Shown here one piece after another: positions 44,128 through 52,924 of a DNA stretch of 64,000 bases. The position numbers and the translations under genes are program-made. The notes under the pieces were generated by a model that saw only the letters and a program-made list of their open reading frames with translations, was not told the DNA's origin and ran no database searches. Each line of letters opens with the position of its first letter. Position 1 is the stretch's first letter. The stretch comes from Candidatus Undinarchaeales archaeon (lineage in GTDB: Archaea > SpSt-1190 > JASMDC01): the NCBI GenBank assembly GCA_030753015.1, contig JASMDC010000004.1:62001-126000 (forward strand). The letters run 5' to 3'.

Positions 44128-45180
44128 TCACGGGGGCCTGGCCACGCGGTCCCCACTGAAGGCGACGATGTGCGCTGGGGCCGCCGTCACGCTGACCCTC
44201 GTTCCTCGCTCGACCAACAAGGTGGAGGGACGGCTGCTGTGCACCAGCTTCCCCGAGGCGAGGCTCAGGGTGTAGATGTTCTCCGAGCCCCTGAACTCCT
44301 GTCCTTCCACGACCGCTCCACCCTGGTCATCCACCGTGAACGTGATGTCATCGGGCCTGATCATGAGCTGAACGTCCGATCCCTCCGCCAATCCCGCTTT
44401 GTTCGGGAACACACCCAGTTCGGTCTCGATGCCCTCCTTTTCCACGAGGCCGTCGATGAAATCGGCCTGCCCCACGAAGTCTGCGACAAAGCGGGTGGAT
44501 GGGAAATGATAGATCTCCTCCGGGGTTCCGACCTGCTCGGTCCGCCCAGCGTTCAGCACGGCCACGCAGTCGGCCATGGAGAAGGCCTCCGCCTGGTCGT
44601 GCGTCACCAGGATCGCGGTGGAGTGTGCCTTTTTCAGGATGTTCAGCACCTCGTCCCGCATCTGGGCACGCATGTCGGCATCGAGGTTGCTGAGAGGTTC
44701 ATCCAGTAGTATGACCACCGGACAGGGGGCAAGCGCCCTGGCCAGGGCGACGCGTTGCTGCTGGCCGCCGGAGAGCTGGTGCGGATAGCGATCCCCCAAT
44801 CCCTCCAGCCCGACGAACTCCAGCATGTTATCAACGATCTTCTCACTCTTCTCCCTGTCGAACCCGGTCAGCCCATAGGCGATGTTGTCCTTCACCCTCA
44901 GGTGGGGGAACAGGGCGTAGCCCTGGAACACCATGCCGACATTCCGCCTATTGGGGGGGATGAACACCCCGCCGCCGGCGACGGGCTCACCGTCGATCAG
45001 TATCTCACCGCTGTCCGGTGTCTCCACTCCGGCGATCAGGCGGAGGGCCGTGGTCTTCCCGCATCCGCTGGGACCGAGGAAGGCAAATATCTCCCCCTTC
45101 TCCACCGTAAAGGACATGTCATCGATTGCCTTCACGTCGTCGTAGCTCTTGGCCACGTTCCTCAATTCGATTCTCGTCAT
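44128..45180 (-). CDS. Iron(III)-type ABC transporter ATP-binding protein
   Basis: ABC ATPase of the Fbp/Pot/spermidine-iron class: Walker A LGPSGCGKTTALRLIAG, Q-loop GMVFQGYALFPHL, signature LSGGQQQRVALARAL, Walker B VVILLDEPLSNLD, switch VTHDQAEAF, plus a C-terminal TOBE domain. It drives iron uptake with the permease and binding protein encoded upstream. An in-frame ATG at 45189 exists, but the GAGGGGG site is better spaced for the ATG at 45180. Confidence 0.85.
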   Translation of the reverse strand: MTRIELRNVAKSYDDVKAIDDMSFTVEKGEIFAFLGPSGCGKTTALRLIAGVETPDSGEILIDGEPVAGGGVFIPPNRRNVGMVFQGYALFPHLRVKDNIAYGLTGFDREKSEKIVDNMLEFVGLEGLGDRYPHQLSGGQQQRVALARALAPCPVVILLDEPLSNLDADMRAQMRDEVLNILKKAHSTAILVTHDQAEAFSMADCVAVLNAGRTEQVGTPEEIYHFPSTRFVADFVGQADFIDGLVEKEGIETELGVFPNKAGLAEGSDVQLMIRPDDITFTVDDQGGAVVEGQEFRGSENIYTLSLASGKLVHSSRPSTLLVERGTRVSVTAAPAHIVAFSGDRVARPP

Positions 45181-45319
45181 AGATCCCATCCCCCTCGTCC
45201 TCGGGACGTCACTTCAGGGCCCTCCTGCAAAGGTCCTTGCCGTAACCCGATCGTGCATCGAGCGAGTCCAGCAGGGCCGTATGGAGGCCCACGTCGTCAT
45301 CATAATCTCCATCACGGAT

Positions 45320-46927
45320 TCACCCGTTCTCATCGCTGCCCGGTTCCTGGGAGAGGATGATCATCATGGAGAGGGCCGAAACGCCCACCAATAGAAGTGC
45401 CGGGATCGCGGCACGTGCAAAGTAGACATCGTCCGTGGCTGACCACACGCGGGTCGCCAGGGTGCTGAAGCCCGTGGGCGCCAGGAGGAGCGTCGCCGGG
45501 AGCTCCTTCATGGTAGTGAGGAACACAAGGGACGCGCCGGTGAGCAGGCCTGGGGAGATAAGGGGCAGGGTAACCGTACGCATGGCACGCCAGGGCGTGG
45601 CACCCAGGCTCCGGGCCGCCTCCTCCAGCTGGGGGCTCAACTGCAGGAGGGATGCGCGGATCGTGCCCACAGCCTGGGGGATGAACAGCACCACATAGGC
45701 GAAGATGAGCATGGCCGTGGACTGGTAGAGGGGCATGGCGTACGTTACGCCGAAGAACACCAGGGAGAGGGCGACCACGATGCCCGGTAGGGCGAATCCG
45801 ATGTAGGTGCTCCGCTCCAGCAGGTTGCTGAGCAGTCCAGGGAACCGCACCGAGAGCGAGGCTACGGGAATTGCTGCGAGCATGGCAACGAGGGCCGTCA
45901 GTCCGGAGACGTAGATGGAGTTCGCGGCGAGATGCCATACGGGAGTGAGCTGCTCCCCGGCGGAGAGCCCGCGCACAAGCCAATAGGTGATCACGCTCAG
46001 GGGCATCACCAGCGACAATCCCACGATTGTTGTGCAGAAGAGCAGGGCAGGCCAACGCCAGCGGCCCAGCTCGACAGTACCGGGGGATCTCCTGGAGCCT
46101 GTGCCGCTGGTGTAGTACCTGCCCCCGCTGCGGGCCAGGTATTCCAAGATGAGGAGAATTGCCGCTAGCCCGACCAGGGAGATGGAAAGAACGGCCGCCA
46201 TGCTCCGATCGAAGCTGGACTGGTACTGGATGTAGATGACCCTGGTGAATGAGTCGAAGCGCATCAGGGAGGGCGTCCCGAAGTCTCTCAGGGTGTAGAG
46301 GGCCACCAACAGCCCACCCGCCGCGATGGAGGACTTGAGGAGGGGGAGGGTCACCCGAATGAAAGTCTGCCAGCGACCGTGCCCGAGGCTGCGCGAGGCC
46401 TCCTCGAGGGCCGGGTCGAGGGAAAGCAGGCTGGCACGCACGGTCAGGAGGACGTAGGGATAGCTGAAGAGGGTGAGCGACAGCAGCGCACCGGGCCATC
46501 CGTAGATGGACGGCAGCCGCTGTACACCGAGCAGCTCGAGCCATGTCTGGAGGATGCTCCCCTTGGGGCCGAGGGCGGCGATGATGGCGAAGCTCCCCAC
46601 GTAGCTGGGGATAACCAGGGGGAGTGCCGTGGCCACCGACCAGAACCGTCTTCCCGGGAGGTCCGTCCGCACCGTGAGGAAGGCAAGGGGCACGGCGATG
46701 AGGGTGGACGCAACGGTGACGGCGAGGGCAAGGAGTGCGCTGTTGACAAAGACCCGGATCGTGCGGGGATGGAGGAGGAGATCCCAGACGCCATCCCCTA
46801 CACCGGCCGTGCGGATGACCAGATAGGCGAGCGGGAACAGCATGGCAGAGGCGACGAGGATGGAGGCGAGGACCAGGGGAAGGGGGGGCCTGGGTGAGGG
46901 GATGAGGCGCGTCAGCAACGTCACCAT
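45320..46927 (-). CDS. Iron(III)-type ABC transporter permease, two-domain
   Basis: A 535-residue membrane protein with two BPD_transp_1 domains, each with an EAA loop: LEEASRSLGHGRWQTFIRVTL and LEEAARSLGATPWRAMRTVTL. This tandem form matches FbpB-type permeases for Fe(III). The helices form the whole translocation path. It lies between the binding-protein and ATPase genes. A short coupled leader frame (46921-46956) overlaps its start. Confidence 0.88.
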   Translation of the reverse strand: MVTLLTRLIPSPRPPLPLVLASILVASAMLFPLAYLVIRTAGVGDGVWDLLLHPRTIRVFVNSALLALAVTVASTLIAVPLAFLTVRTDLPGRRFWSVATALPLVIPSYVGSFAIIAALGPKGSILQTWLELLGVQRLPSIYGWPGALLSLTLFSYPYVLLTVRASLLSLDPALEEASRSLGHGRWQTFIRVTLPLLKSSIAAGGLLVALYTLRDFGTPSLMRFDSFTRVIYIQYQSSFDRSMAAVLSISLVGLAAILLILEYLARSGGRYYTSGTGSRRSPGTVELGRWRWPALLFCTTIVGLSLVMPLSVITYWLVRGLSAGEQLTPVWHLAANSIYVSGLTALVAMLAAIPVASLSVRFPGLLSNLLERSTYIGFALPGIVVALSLVFFGVTYAMPLYQSTAMLIFAYVVLFIPQAVGTIRASLLQLSPQLEEAARSLGATPWRAMRTVTLPLISPGLLTGASLVFLTTMKELPATLLLAPTGFSTLATRVWSATDDVYFARAAIPALLLVGVSALSMMIILSQEPGSDENG

Positions 46928-46956
46928 CGGATCAGTCTCCAGATGTTACAGTGCAT
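46921..46956 (-). CDS. Possible 11-residue leader peptide before the permease
   Basis: A frame of 12 codons (MHCNIWRLIRW) follows an AAGGAGGGG site and ends with a TGA inside the ATGGTGA of the permease start. This arrangement could couple translation of the permease to a leader. It may equally be chance, since the ribosome site is 12 or more bases from the ATG. Confidence 0.2.
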   Translation of the reverse strand: MHCNIWRLIRW

Positions 46957-47193
46957 GTTTTATCGTTTCCCCTCCTTCGACGTGACTGGCGCTCATCCCG
47001 CGGGACGTGCCCCCCGCCGGAGGGTCGGGGCTCTCGTGCTTCACCCCTTTCGTCCGTGCGTTGCCGGCCTCGGACTCCGCGTGCATCCTCCACAGGCACG
47101 ACCCGCCGCTCACATGGTCACCTCGGGAGGTCGGTTCCGGCAGCGGGCGGGAGTGGCGGCCCCCACCCACGCTTGCGGATCCCTGTCCTCCCG

Positions 47194-48276
47194 CTACAGG
47201 GCACCAACATCCTGAAGGAGCTTCAGCGTCCCCCTCAGATCGTCCAGGTCGCTCAGGTCGATGTCCGGCGAATTGATGTCCGAGAGGCGCTTCTGCGGTC
47301 CGAGCACGCTCGTTCCATTGACCAGCGGGTACTCGTAGGTCTGCGTGGCGTAGGAGGTCTGTGCTCCCTCGTTGAGCATGAACCCGATGAACCTCTCTGC
47401 AAGCGCTTGATCAGTTGAGGTGTCAACGATCCCCAGCCCCGCCACGTTGATCATGGAGCCGGCGTCGCCCGTGGTGTAGTGGTGCGCTACGGGGAACCCG
47501 GGGTCCTCCGCTTGGAAGCGGTGGAGGTAGTAGTTGTTCACGAAGCCTACGTGGATCTCTCCGCGGCCAAGGGCCGCGACGATGGGTGAGTTCTTGGGGT
47601 AGACCTGGGGCTCGTTGGCTATGATCCCTGTCAACCACTCCCGCGCCTTCTCCTCGCCCTCGAGCACCCTGAAGGCGGTGATGAATGACTGGAAAGAGCC
47701 GTTTGTCGGCGCCCAGCCGATCTTACCACCGCCCCATTTCTCCTCGACGAACCCCCAGATGGAGTCGGGAAGCTCCTCCTTGCTCACCAGCTTCATGTTG
47801 TAGTCGACCGTCCTCGCCCTGCCGGAAATGCCGATCCATTTCCCCGAGCGGGAGCGAAATCGAGGCTCCACACGCTGCAAGAGCGCGTCGGAGAGTGTGG
47901 ACAGGCGTCCCTCCTTGGAGAGTGCGCCGAGCGCCCCTGCGTCCTGAGCGAAGAAGAGGTCGGCAGGGCTGTTCTTTCCCTCCTCCAGGATCGTGGCGGT
48001 CAGCTCGGCCGTCTTGCCGTACCGAACCTCGGTCTTGATGCCTGTCTCCTCCTTGAACTTGTCGATCATAGGGCCGACAAGGCTCTCCCCGCGACCGGAA
48101 TAGATTGTCAGTGTCGGCGGTTCGGCCGAGACGCTCCCGCCGGCCGGCCCCTGTTTCAGACAACCTGCGGTCGCGACGCCCAGTGCCGCCACGCCCAGGT
48201 ATTTCACGAGTGTCCGCCTATTCATCACGGTGTAGCCGGGTTCAGGATTGTCGAGCGTTGGGGTGAACATGGTCAT
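47194..48276 (-). CDS. Iron(III)-type ABC transporter substrate-binding lipoprotein
   Basis: A periplasmic-type binding protein of the FbpA/FutA class: LTIYSGRGESLVGPMIDKFKEETG, YGKTAELTATILEEGKNSPADLFFAQDAGALG, SGRARTVDYN and a NNYYLHRFQAEDPG segment. Its signal MNRRTLVKYLGVAALGVATAGC has twin arginines and ends in a lipobox cysteine, so it is probably Tat-exported and lipid-anchored. Starts are possible at 48279 (GTG), 48276 (ATG), 48270 (ATG) and 48225 (the ATG of MNRRTL); the promoter position favours a short leader and an early start, the signal peptide favours 48225. Confidence 0.85.
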   Translation of the reverse strand: MTMFTPTLDNPEPGYTVMNRRTLVKYLGVAALGVATAGCLKQGPAGGSVSAEPPTLTIYSGRGESLVGPMIDKFKEETGIKTEVRYGKTAELTATILEEGKNSPADLFFAQDAGALGALSKEGRLSTLSDALLQRVEPRFRSRSGKWIGISGRARTVDYNMKLVSKEELPDSIWGFVEEKWGGGKIGWAPTNGSFQSFITAFRVLEGEEKAREWLTGIIANEPQVYPKNSPIVAALGRGEIHVGFVNNYYLHRFQAEDPGFPVAHHYTTGDAGSMINVAGLGIVDTSTDQALAERFIGFMLNEGAQTSYATQTYEYPLVNGTSVLGPQKRLSDINSPDIDLSDLDDLRGTLKLLQDVGAL

Positions 48277-48291
48277 CACTTTTTTTGTAAA

Positions 48292-48306
48292 CCTAACATT
48301 GTTAGG
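48292..48306. promoter_or_regulatory. Iron-box-like palindrome over the fbpA-type promoter
   Basis: CCTAACATTGTTAGG is a perfect inverted repeat around one central base. Its CCTAAC/GTTAGG half sites equal those of DtxR/IdeR/MntR-family iron boxes. On the minus strand an AT-rich TATA region (TTTAAATATTATATG, about 48312-48326) lies just upstream, so the palindrome covers the expected transcription start. Repression when iron is plentiful is the natural reading. Confidence 0.65.
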
Positions 48307-48614
48307 CCCCCATATAATATTTAAACTTTTCGAACTTCATTAACCTCAAGCCCGCCCGAGTGCTGACAGGATATCTGCGGCGTCGCGTCGGCACCTCACG
48401 CATACAGCCTTGTCTCTCCAGCTCGTCAGGATCCAAGAACCTCAACCACCAGCGGTATGGTCCTCCCCGACACCACGTCGGCGAGGAACGGATCACCCCC
48501 CGCTGCCGCCGCGCCTGCCGAACGCGTGCGCCGGTGCAGCGAGTAGGATCCCCCGAGGGTGAGCCCTAGTCGTCCCGTCAGACGCTGACGACATCCTTGA
48601 CCGAGGGAACCCCC
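48307..48614. other. Gene-poor stretch with a 24-base repeat
   Basis: After the promoter AT-run no convincing gene is seen on either strand. A 24-base GC-rich segment at 48497-48520 is identical to the 3' end of the Lrp gene (44044-44067), and neighbouring bases are also similar. This may be a relic of a duplicated Lrp 3' end. Confidence 0.35.
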
Positions 48615-48616
48615 CT

Positions 48617-48930
48617 AGTCATAGGCCCATACGTACATGCCTTTCTGCTCCGCCTCGAACAGGTAGTGGAGCAGCATTGAGTCGTGGTCGTTGATGATCC
48701 TCAGCGTCTGGCCCGGCTCGAGCCGCTCCCTATTCCTCGAAGATCCTCTCGTGCCGTTAGAACGACAGCATGGGCTGCATGTGCAGCTCCACGGCGACCT
48801 CTCCGGGCCCTTGGTCCTCCGAGGTGAAGCAGCAGTAGCCAATCTTGTCGCAGTCCCTCTTGATCGTGTCCCACTCCTCGGGCGTGAGCACCTGGAGGGC
48901 GATCTGGTAGAGAGCGACATGACCAAGTGA
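48617..48930 (-). pseudogene. Broken copy of the DUF2249 tail of the DUF438/hemerythrin protein
   Basis: Two minus-strand frames together encode a close copy of the C-terminus of the intact protein at 50255-51475: ALYQIALQVLTPEEWDTIKR, DCDKIGYCCFTSEDQGPGEV and, in a second frame, RLEPGQTLRIINDHDSMLLH then EAEQKGMYVWAYD. A stop after QPMLSF and a frame change near 48760 break it, and the N-terminal and hemerythrin parts are missing. It follows the mrp gene on the same strand, so a former tandem duplicate has been deleted down to its tail. Confidence 0.75.
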
Positions 48931-48938
48931 ACGCCAAT

Positions 48939-49751
48939 CTACGTCAGCTTCCTCCGGATGGCGTCGGCGATCCTCATGACGTGTCGGGACGCGGGGGCGT
49001 CCAGGTCCTCGGCGACGATGGGGTTCCCCGCATCGCCCGAGGTGCGCATCTCTAGCGAGAGGGGGATGGAGCCCAGATGGTCGATCCCGTACCGCTCTGC
49101 GGTCCTGGCCACGCCCCCCTCGCCGAAGATGTGGCTCTCGGTCAGGCAGTTGGGGCACACGAACCCAGCCATGTTCTCCACGAGCCCCAGCACGGGGACG
49201 TCGATCTGTCTGGCCATATTGATGGTCTTGCGCGAGTCCAGGAGGGCCACGTCCTGGGGGGTGGAGACGATGACGACACCGTCGAGGGGGATTGTCTGCA
49301 TCACGGTCAGCGGCTCGTCGCCGGTGCCCGGTGGGAGGTCCACTAGGAGGATGTCCAGCTCCCCCCACGCGACATCCGAGAGGAACTGCCGCAGCACCCC
49401 CATTTTGAGGGGGCCCCGCCAGATGACGGGTGCGTCGTCCTCGTCGAGGAGGAAGGACATGGACATGGTGAGTATCCCTCCCTTGCTTACCACCGGGAAT
49501 ATCCCGGGGGGACCGGACGTCGCCCGCCGCCCCTGGACGCCCAGCATCTTGGGGACGTTGGGGCCATGGATGTCTGCGTCCAGGACACCCACGCGCAATC
49601 CTTTCGCGGCGAATGCCGCGGCCAGGTTCACGGTGACCGAGGTCTTGCCCACGCCGCCCTTGCCGCTCATGACGGCGACCTTATACCTGATGTGGTCAAG
49701 CGTAAGACTGATCCTCTCGTTCTGCTCCTCCATCTCTTCCTTGTGTCCCAT
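48939..49751 (-). CDS. Mrp/Nbp35-family iron-sulfur carrier ATPase
   Basis: A 270-residue P-loop ATPase of the ApbC/Nbp35 type: AVMSGKGGVGKTSVTVNLA, VGVLDADIHGPNVPKMLG, LLVDLPPGTGDEPLTVMQ and the cluster-binding FVCPNC pair. It assembles and transfers [4Fe-4S] clusters to target proteins. The ATG at 49751 is seven bases after GGAGG, better than the ATG at 49757. A NifU-like scaffold gene lies upstream in the same direction. Confidence 0.9.
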   Translation of the reverse strand: MGHKEEMEEQNERISLTLDHIRYKVAVMSGKGGVGKTSVTVNLAAAFAAKGLRVGVLDADIHGPNVPKMLGVQGRRATSGPPGIFPVVSKGGILTMSMSFLLDEDDAPVIWRGPLKMGVLRQFLSDVAWGELDILLVDLPPGTGDEPLTVMQTIPLDGVVIVSTPQDVALLDSRKTINMARQIDVPVLGLVENMAGFVCPNCLTESHIFGEGGVARTAERYGIDHLGSIPLSLEMRTSGDAGNPIVAEDLDAPASRHVMRIADAIRRKLT

Positions 49752-49753
49752 GG

Positions 49754-49912
49754 TCATGCCTCCATCCGTACATCCTGTTTTGTTTTCCGGGCCATTGTCC
49801 GGAAGAACGTCCTCCGGCCGAGCTCGGTCATATGCTTGATGCGCTCGAACCTCTCGCCGTGGTCCTCCCCCTCGGAGGCGGTCCCTCCGGGATCAGGATA
49901 CGGCGCCATCAT
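49754..49912 (-). CDS. Small hypothetical protein upstream of mrp
   Basis: A 52-codon frame ends with a TGA that overlaps the first ATG of the mrp gene (ATGA). The product is highly charged: GEDHGERFERIKHMTELGRR and FFRTMARKTKQDVRMEA. No ribosome site is clear and no family is recognised. It resembles a small helical accessory protein; the tight overlap argues for translation, the weak start argues against. Confidence 0.4.
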   Translation of the reverse strand: MMAPYPDPGGTASEGEDHGERFERIKHMTELGRRTFFRTMARKTKQDVRMEA

Positions 49913-50018
49913 GTTGTGGTCGGGGCGGGGAGCCCATCAACTACCGCCGCGTCTGCCGCAGCAGGACGCCGACACAGTTGGAGGGGACCGCCAGAGGTAT
50001 GTCTTGGAAAGAGCCCAG

Positions 50019-50240
50019 TCAGGCGCTCACGACCTCCGTGACGCCCGGCACCCGCTCCTTGAGCAGGCGCTCGATCCCCATCTTGAGCGTCATCATGCTC
50101 ATCGGGCACCCAGCGCAGTGGCCCATGAGCCGTACCGTCACCACACCATCGTCGCTGACGTCCAACAGCTCGACGTCGCCGCCGTCGGCCTGGAGCGCGG
50201 GCCTGATATCGTCCAATGCCTTTTCAATGTCATCTTTCAT
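50019..50240 (-). CDS. NifU C-terminal-domain (Nfu) iron-sulfur scaffold
   Basis: The 73-residue protein is a complete Nfu domain: ALDDIRPALQADGGDVELLD and HCAGCPMSMMTLKMGIERLL, where the CxxC pair binds a shared [4Fe-4S] cluster in a dimer. It delivers clusters to enzymes. It lies between the DUF438 protein and mrp, forming an iron-sulfur assembly or repair group. Confidence 0.9.
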   Translation of the reverse strand: MKDDIEKALDDIRPALQADGGDVELLDVSDDGVVTVRLMGHCAGCPMSMMTLKMGIERLLKERVPGVTEVVSA

Positions 50241-50254
50241 GTGGTTTCACCTCG

Positions 50255-51475
50255 TCACTTCGTTCGCGTGATCCTCACGATCCAGTCACGGGGCCCTTCC
50301 TGGTCGTAGGCCCATGCGTACTTGCCTTTCTGCTCCGCCTCGAACTGGTAGTGGAGCGGCCTGGGGTCGTGGTCGTTGATGATCCTCAGCGTCTGGCCCG
50401 GCTCGAGCCGGTCCCATTCCTCGAAGATCCTCTCGTGTCGCTGGAACGGCGGCATGGGCCGTAGATCCAGCTCCACGGTGACCTCCTTGGGCCCCTGATC
50501 CTCCGGTGTGAAGCAGCAGTAGCCGATCTTGTCGCAGTCCCTCTTGACCGTGTCCCACTCTTCCGGAGTGAGCAGCTGGAGGGCGATCTGGTAGAGAATG
50601 TTGTCCTCCTTGAATATGTGGGCCTCCAGCTCCCGGGACAGGTAGCGGCCCAGCTCGATGATCCTTCCCTTGAACTCGTCGAAGGGGAGGTCCTCGGGGT
50701 TGTGGGCGAGCCGGTACAGCTCTTGCTTCCGCTTCCGCAGCTCGAGGTGGTCCATCCGCATGATGTTCGGGGGCTCGACCACGTCGTGCTTCTCCAGCGC
50801 AGGGAACAGCGCCTCCTCCTCCCGCTCGTGATGGCTCTCCGCCTCCACCAAATGGTGGGCGATGTCCTGCAGTCTCGCCACGTCGTCACCCATGGCCTTC
50901 AGGTCCTTTACGTCCTCCAGCCGCCCCACGAGGGTGGCCAGCTCACCCAGGCTCTCGAGGATGACCTTGTGCTCCTCCATGAGGGTGTTCACCGGGTGGG
51001 GCGCTTGCACCTCCTTCCTGCTCTCCACCAGTGCGTCCCGCATGAACTCGAGGTGGATGTCGCACAGTCCCCCCCGGATCTCGTCGTGGGACACACCCTC
51101 CCTGATCAGCTCTTGTTCCAGAATTCCCAGGGTGCTCGCGTCCACCTCACTCAGAAGCTCCCGAACGCGCTCCTTGATCTCCTCCGACACATCACCACTC
51201 TGCAGTTCCCTCAGCAGCGCTCTCAGGCGGTCTTTCTTGTCCCCGCCGCTGGTGATGCGCTTCACGCCCAGGATCCATGCCTCGGGGCCCTCCTTCTCGT
51301 GGGCGACCTCGAACTCTTCCCTGGCTTTGAGCATGTGGACGAGCGGTACGGGATTGAACTCTATTACGAGCCGGAGCGCATCCCCGTCCCTGAGAGCCTC
51401 TAGCGCGGGGAAGATCAGCGCCTCCCGCTCGCTGTGTTCCAATCCTCTCACATCGATCGTTCTTGCAGTTTCCAT
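50255..51475 (-). CDS. DUF2249-DUF438-hemerythrin-DUF2249 protein
   Basis: Four modules in 406 residues: a DUF2249 domain (about 1-75, IDVRGLEHSEREALIFPALE), a DUF438 helical domain (about 90-165, LREGV-like ELIREGVSHDEIRGGLCDIH), a hemerythrin-like HHE domain (about 170-315, with LMEEHKVIL, EAESHHEREEEALFPAL and ELEAHIFKEDNIL) and a final DUF2249 domain (LRIINDHDPRPLHYQFEAEQ). Hemerythrin domains bind a di-iron site that senses or handles O2 or NO; DUF2249 is common in redox stress proteins. The ATG at 51475 follows AAGGAGG. A decayed copy of its tail lies at 48617-48930. Confidence 0.85.
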   Translation of the reverse strand: METARTIDVRGLEHSEREALIFPALEALRDGDALRLVIEFNPVPLVHMLKAREEFEVAHEKEGPEAWILGVKRITSGGDKKDRLRALLRELQSGDVSEEIKERVRELLSEVDASTLGILEQELIREGVSHDEIRGGLCDIHLEFMRDALVESRKEVQAPHPVNTLMEEHKVILESLGELATLVGRLEDVKDLKAMGDDVARLQDIAHHLVEAESHHEREEEALFPALEKHDVVEPPNIMRMDHLELRKRKQELYRLAHNPEDLPFDEFKGRIIELGRYLSRELEAHIFKEDNILYQIALQLLTPEEWDTVKRDCDKIGYCCFTPEDQGPKEVTVELDLRPMPPFQRHERIFEEWDRLEPGQTLRIINDHDPRPLHYQFEAEQKGKYAWAYDQEGPRDWIVRITRTK

Positions 51476-51476
51476 G

Positions 51477-52124
51477 TCATATCCTCCTTGTCTCGATAGT
51501 AATCCACTGGTCGATATCCCGTCGCTCCGCGACCATGAGCTGCACCCGTTCCATCCACAGGTCCTGGAACTCCTTCCGCTCCTCGTCCCTGGCGGCGTCC
51601 CATACGACCTTCTCAAGAAGGCGGGCCATCCGCTCCCCGCCCGCGGGTACGGGCACCAGCCCTGGTCGGTAGGTGACCAGAACGGCCTCATGTGTGTCCG
51701 ATCGTTCGAACTCGAAGCATATGGCCCCAGGCTCGCTCCCTCCGGGCTCGAACCGGAGCAGGTCCTTCCTCCTGAACTTGTGCCCTAGTCCTCTGAAGCC
51801 CGAGTGCGGGGCGGCGCCGGTCAGAAAGGAGAACACCTGTCCCATGACACCGAAGACGCCCTCGTCGGGCTCGCCGTGGACGGTGACCGCCACCTCCCCC
51901 CTCACGGGTACGGCATCGGGATAGAGCCGCTCGAGTGCCAGCTGGCAACAGAGGTAGGCGGCCGCCACCGTGGGGCAGGCATGGCCGGCCATCTTCACGG
52001 TATCGATGAAGGTGTACTCGATGACGTTGTCCTCTGAAGTGAGGGCCCCCAAGGTTCCGGCAAGGGGTTCCTTGAAGAGGATCGGCTCGACCTGAGTGAG
52101 GGCCTCCTTGAACGCTTTAACCAT
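51477..52124 (-). CDS. FmdE-like protein
   Basis: A 215-residue protein resembling the FmdE family: VKMAGHACPTVAAAYLCCQL (the H-x-CP site), then GVMGQVFSFLTGAAPHSGFRG and GHKFRRKDLLRFEPGG. FmdE proteins sit near molybdenum formylmethanofuran dehydrogenases and other redox loci and bind metal through His and Cys. No Fmd/Fwd subunit is present here, so the name is structural only. It is two bases upstream of the DUF438 gene and divergent from an Fe-S-type regulator. Confidence 0.6.
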   Translation of the reverse strand: MVKAFKEALTQVEPILFKEPLAGTLGALTSEDNVIEYTFIDTVKMAGHACPTVAAAYLCCQLALERLYPDAVPVRGEVAVTVHGEPDEGVFGVMGQVFSFLTGAAPHSGFRGLGHKFRRKDLLRFEPGGSEPGAICFEFERSDTHEAVLVTYRPGLVPVPAGGERMARLLEKVVWDAARDEERKEFQDLWMERVQLMVAERRDIDQWITIETRRI

Positions 52125-52204
52125 GGGGCATCGACCTTTTCTTCATTATACACACTATATTGTTAGTAAAATATATAAATATTCCCCTCCTTTATATTAT
52201 CAGC

Positions 52205-52861
52205 ATGGCGGAGGACACCCAAGAGGTCCGGATGCCCGAGAAGGGGCCACGTATCACCATCCTCAAGCACCTTCTGGGCGAGGACCTCGGCGCCGTGGAG
52301 CTGTGCGCTCTGCTGGGGATCGCCGAGAACGCGGCACGGCGACACCTGGACATCCTCGAGAACAAGGGATTGGTGGAGCACCACTTCGAGCGGGCGGCCC
52401 GTGGCCGGCCCAAGAAGCTCTACCGGCTCACCCAGGCCGGGCGCGACCTCTTCCCGCGGCAGACGGGACTGTTACTTTCCATCATGCTGAGGAAATGTGA
52501 GGAGAGGTTCGGGAGCCGGGAGGTGGAGGACCTGCTGAACGCGGTGGTCGAGGAGCTGGTGGACCACTTCGTCGCCGAGGACGTAGGTGACGACCTTGAG
52601 ACTCGGCTGGAGGCACTGGTGAGAGCCTTCGACGAGTTCGGGTTCTTCTCCACCCTCTCGCGGGAGGACGGCTCTTACAACATCGAATACCGGAACTGCG
52701 CTTTCTCGGACGTGTCACGGGACACCGCCACGCTGCTCTGCAAGGTGCACCGCCGGGTGGTCCGGCGTGCCCTGCGGAACGTTGACATCAGACAGGACCT
52801 GTGCGTCATAAAGGGCGACTGCCTGTGCCGGCATGTCGTCAACATCAAACCGGACCGGTGA
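52205..52861 (+). CDS. SufR-like winged-helix regulator with cysteine-rich C-terminus
   Basis: The 218-residue regulator has an N-terminal helix-turn-helix (HLLGEDLGAVELCALLGIAE, RRHLDILENKGLVEHHFERA) and a C-terminus with several cysteines arranged as in SufR: YRNCAFSDVSRDTATLLC, then DLCVIKGDCLCRHVV. SufR-type proteins hold an iron-sulfur cluster and repress Fe-S assembly genes when it is intact. The ATG at 52205 fits a near-leaderless transcript from the AT-rich region before it. It is divergent from the FmdE-DUF438-NifU-Mrp operon, its likely target. Confidence 0.8.
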   Translation: MAEDTQEVRMPEKGPRITILKHLLGEDLGAVELCALLGIAENAARRHLDILENKGLVEHHFERAARGRPKKLYRLTQAGRDLFPRQTGLLLSIMLRKCEERFGSREVEDLLNAVVEELVDHFVAEDVGDDLETRLEALVRAFDEFGFFSTLSREDGSYNIEYRNCAFSDVSRDTATLLCKVHRRVVRRALRNVDIRQDLCVIKGDCLCRHVVNIKPDR

Positions 52862-52924
52862 GTGCAGTGGTCGACCAATTATTAACTGTTACGTCGGAAG
52901 GGTAAGAAACAAGGAAGGCGTATA

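Noticed and set aside
46946..47170. 74-codon frame between the iron permease and binding-protein genes
   Set aside because: No ribosome site, no family resemblance and high-GC composition; treated as noncoding spacer.
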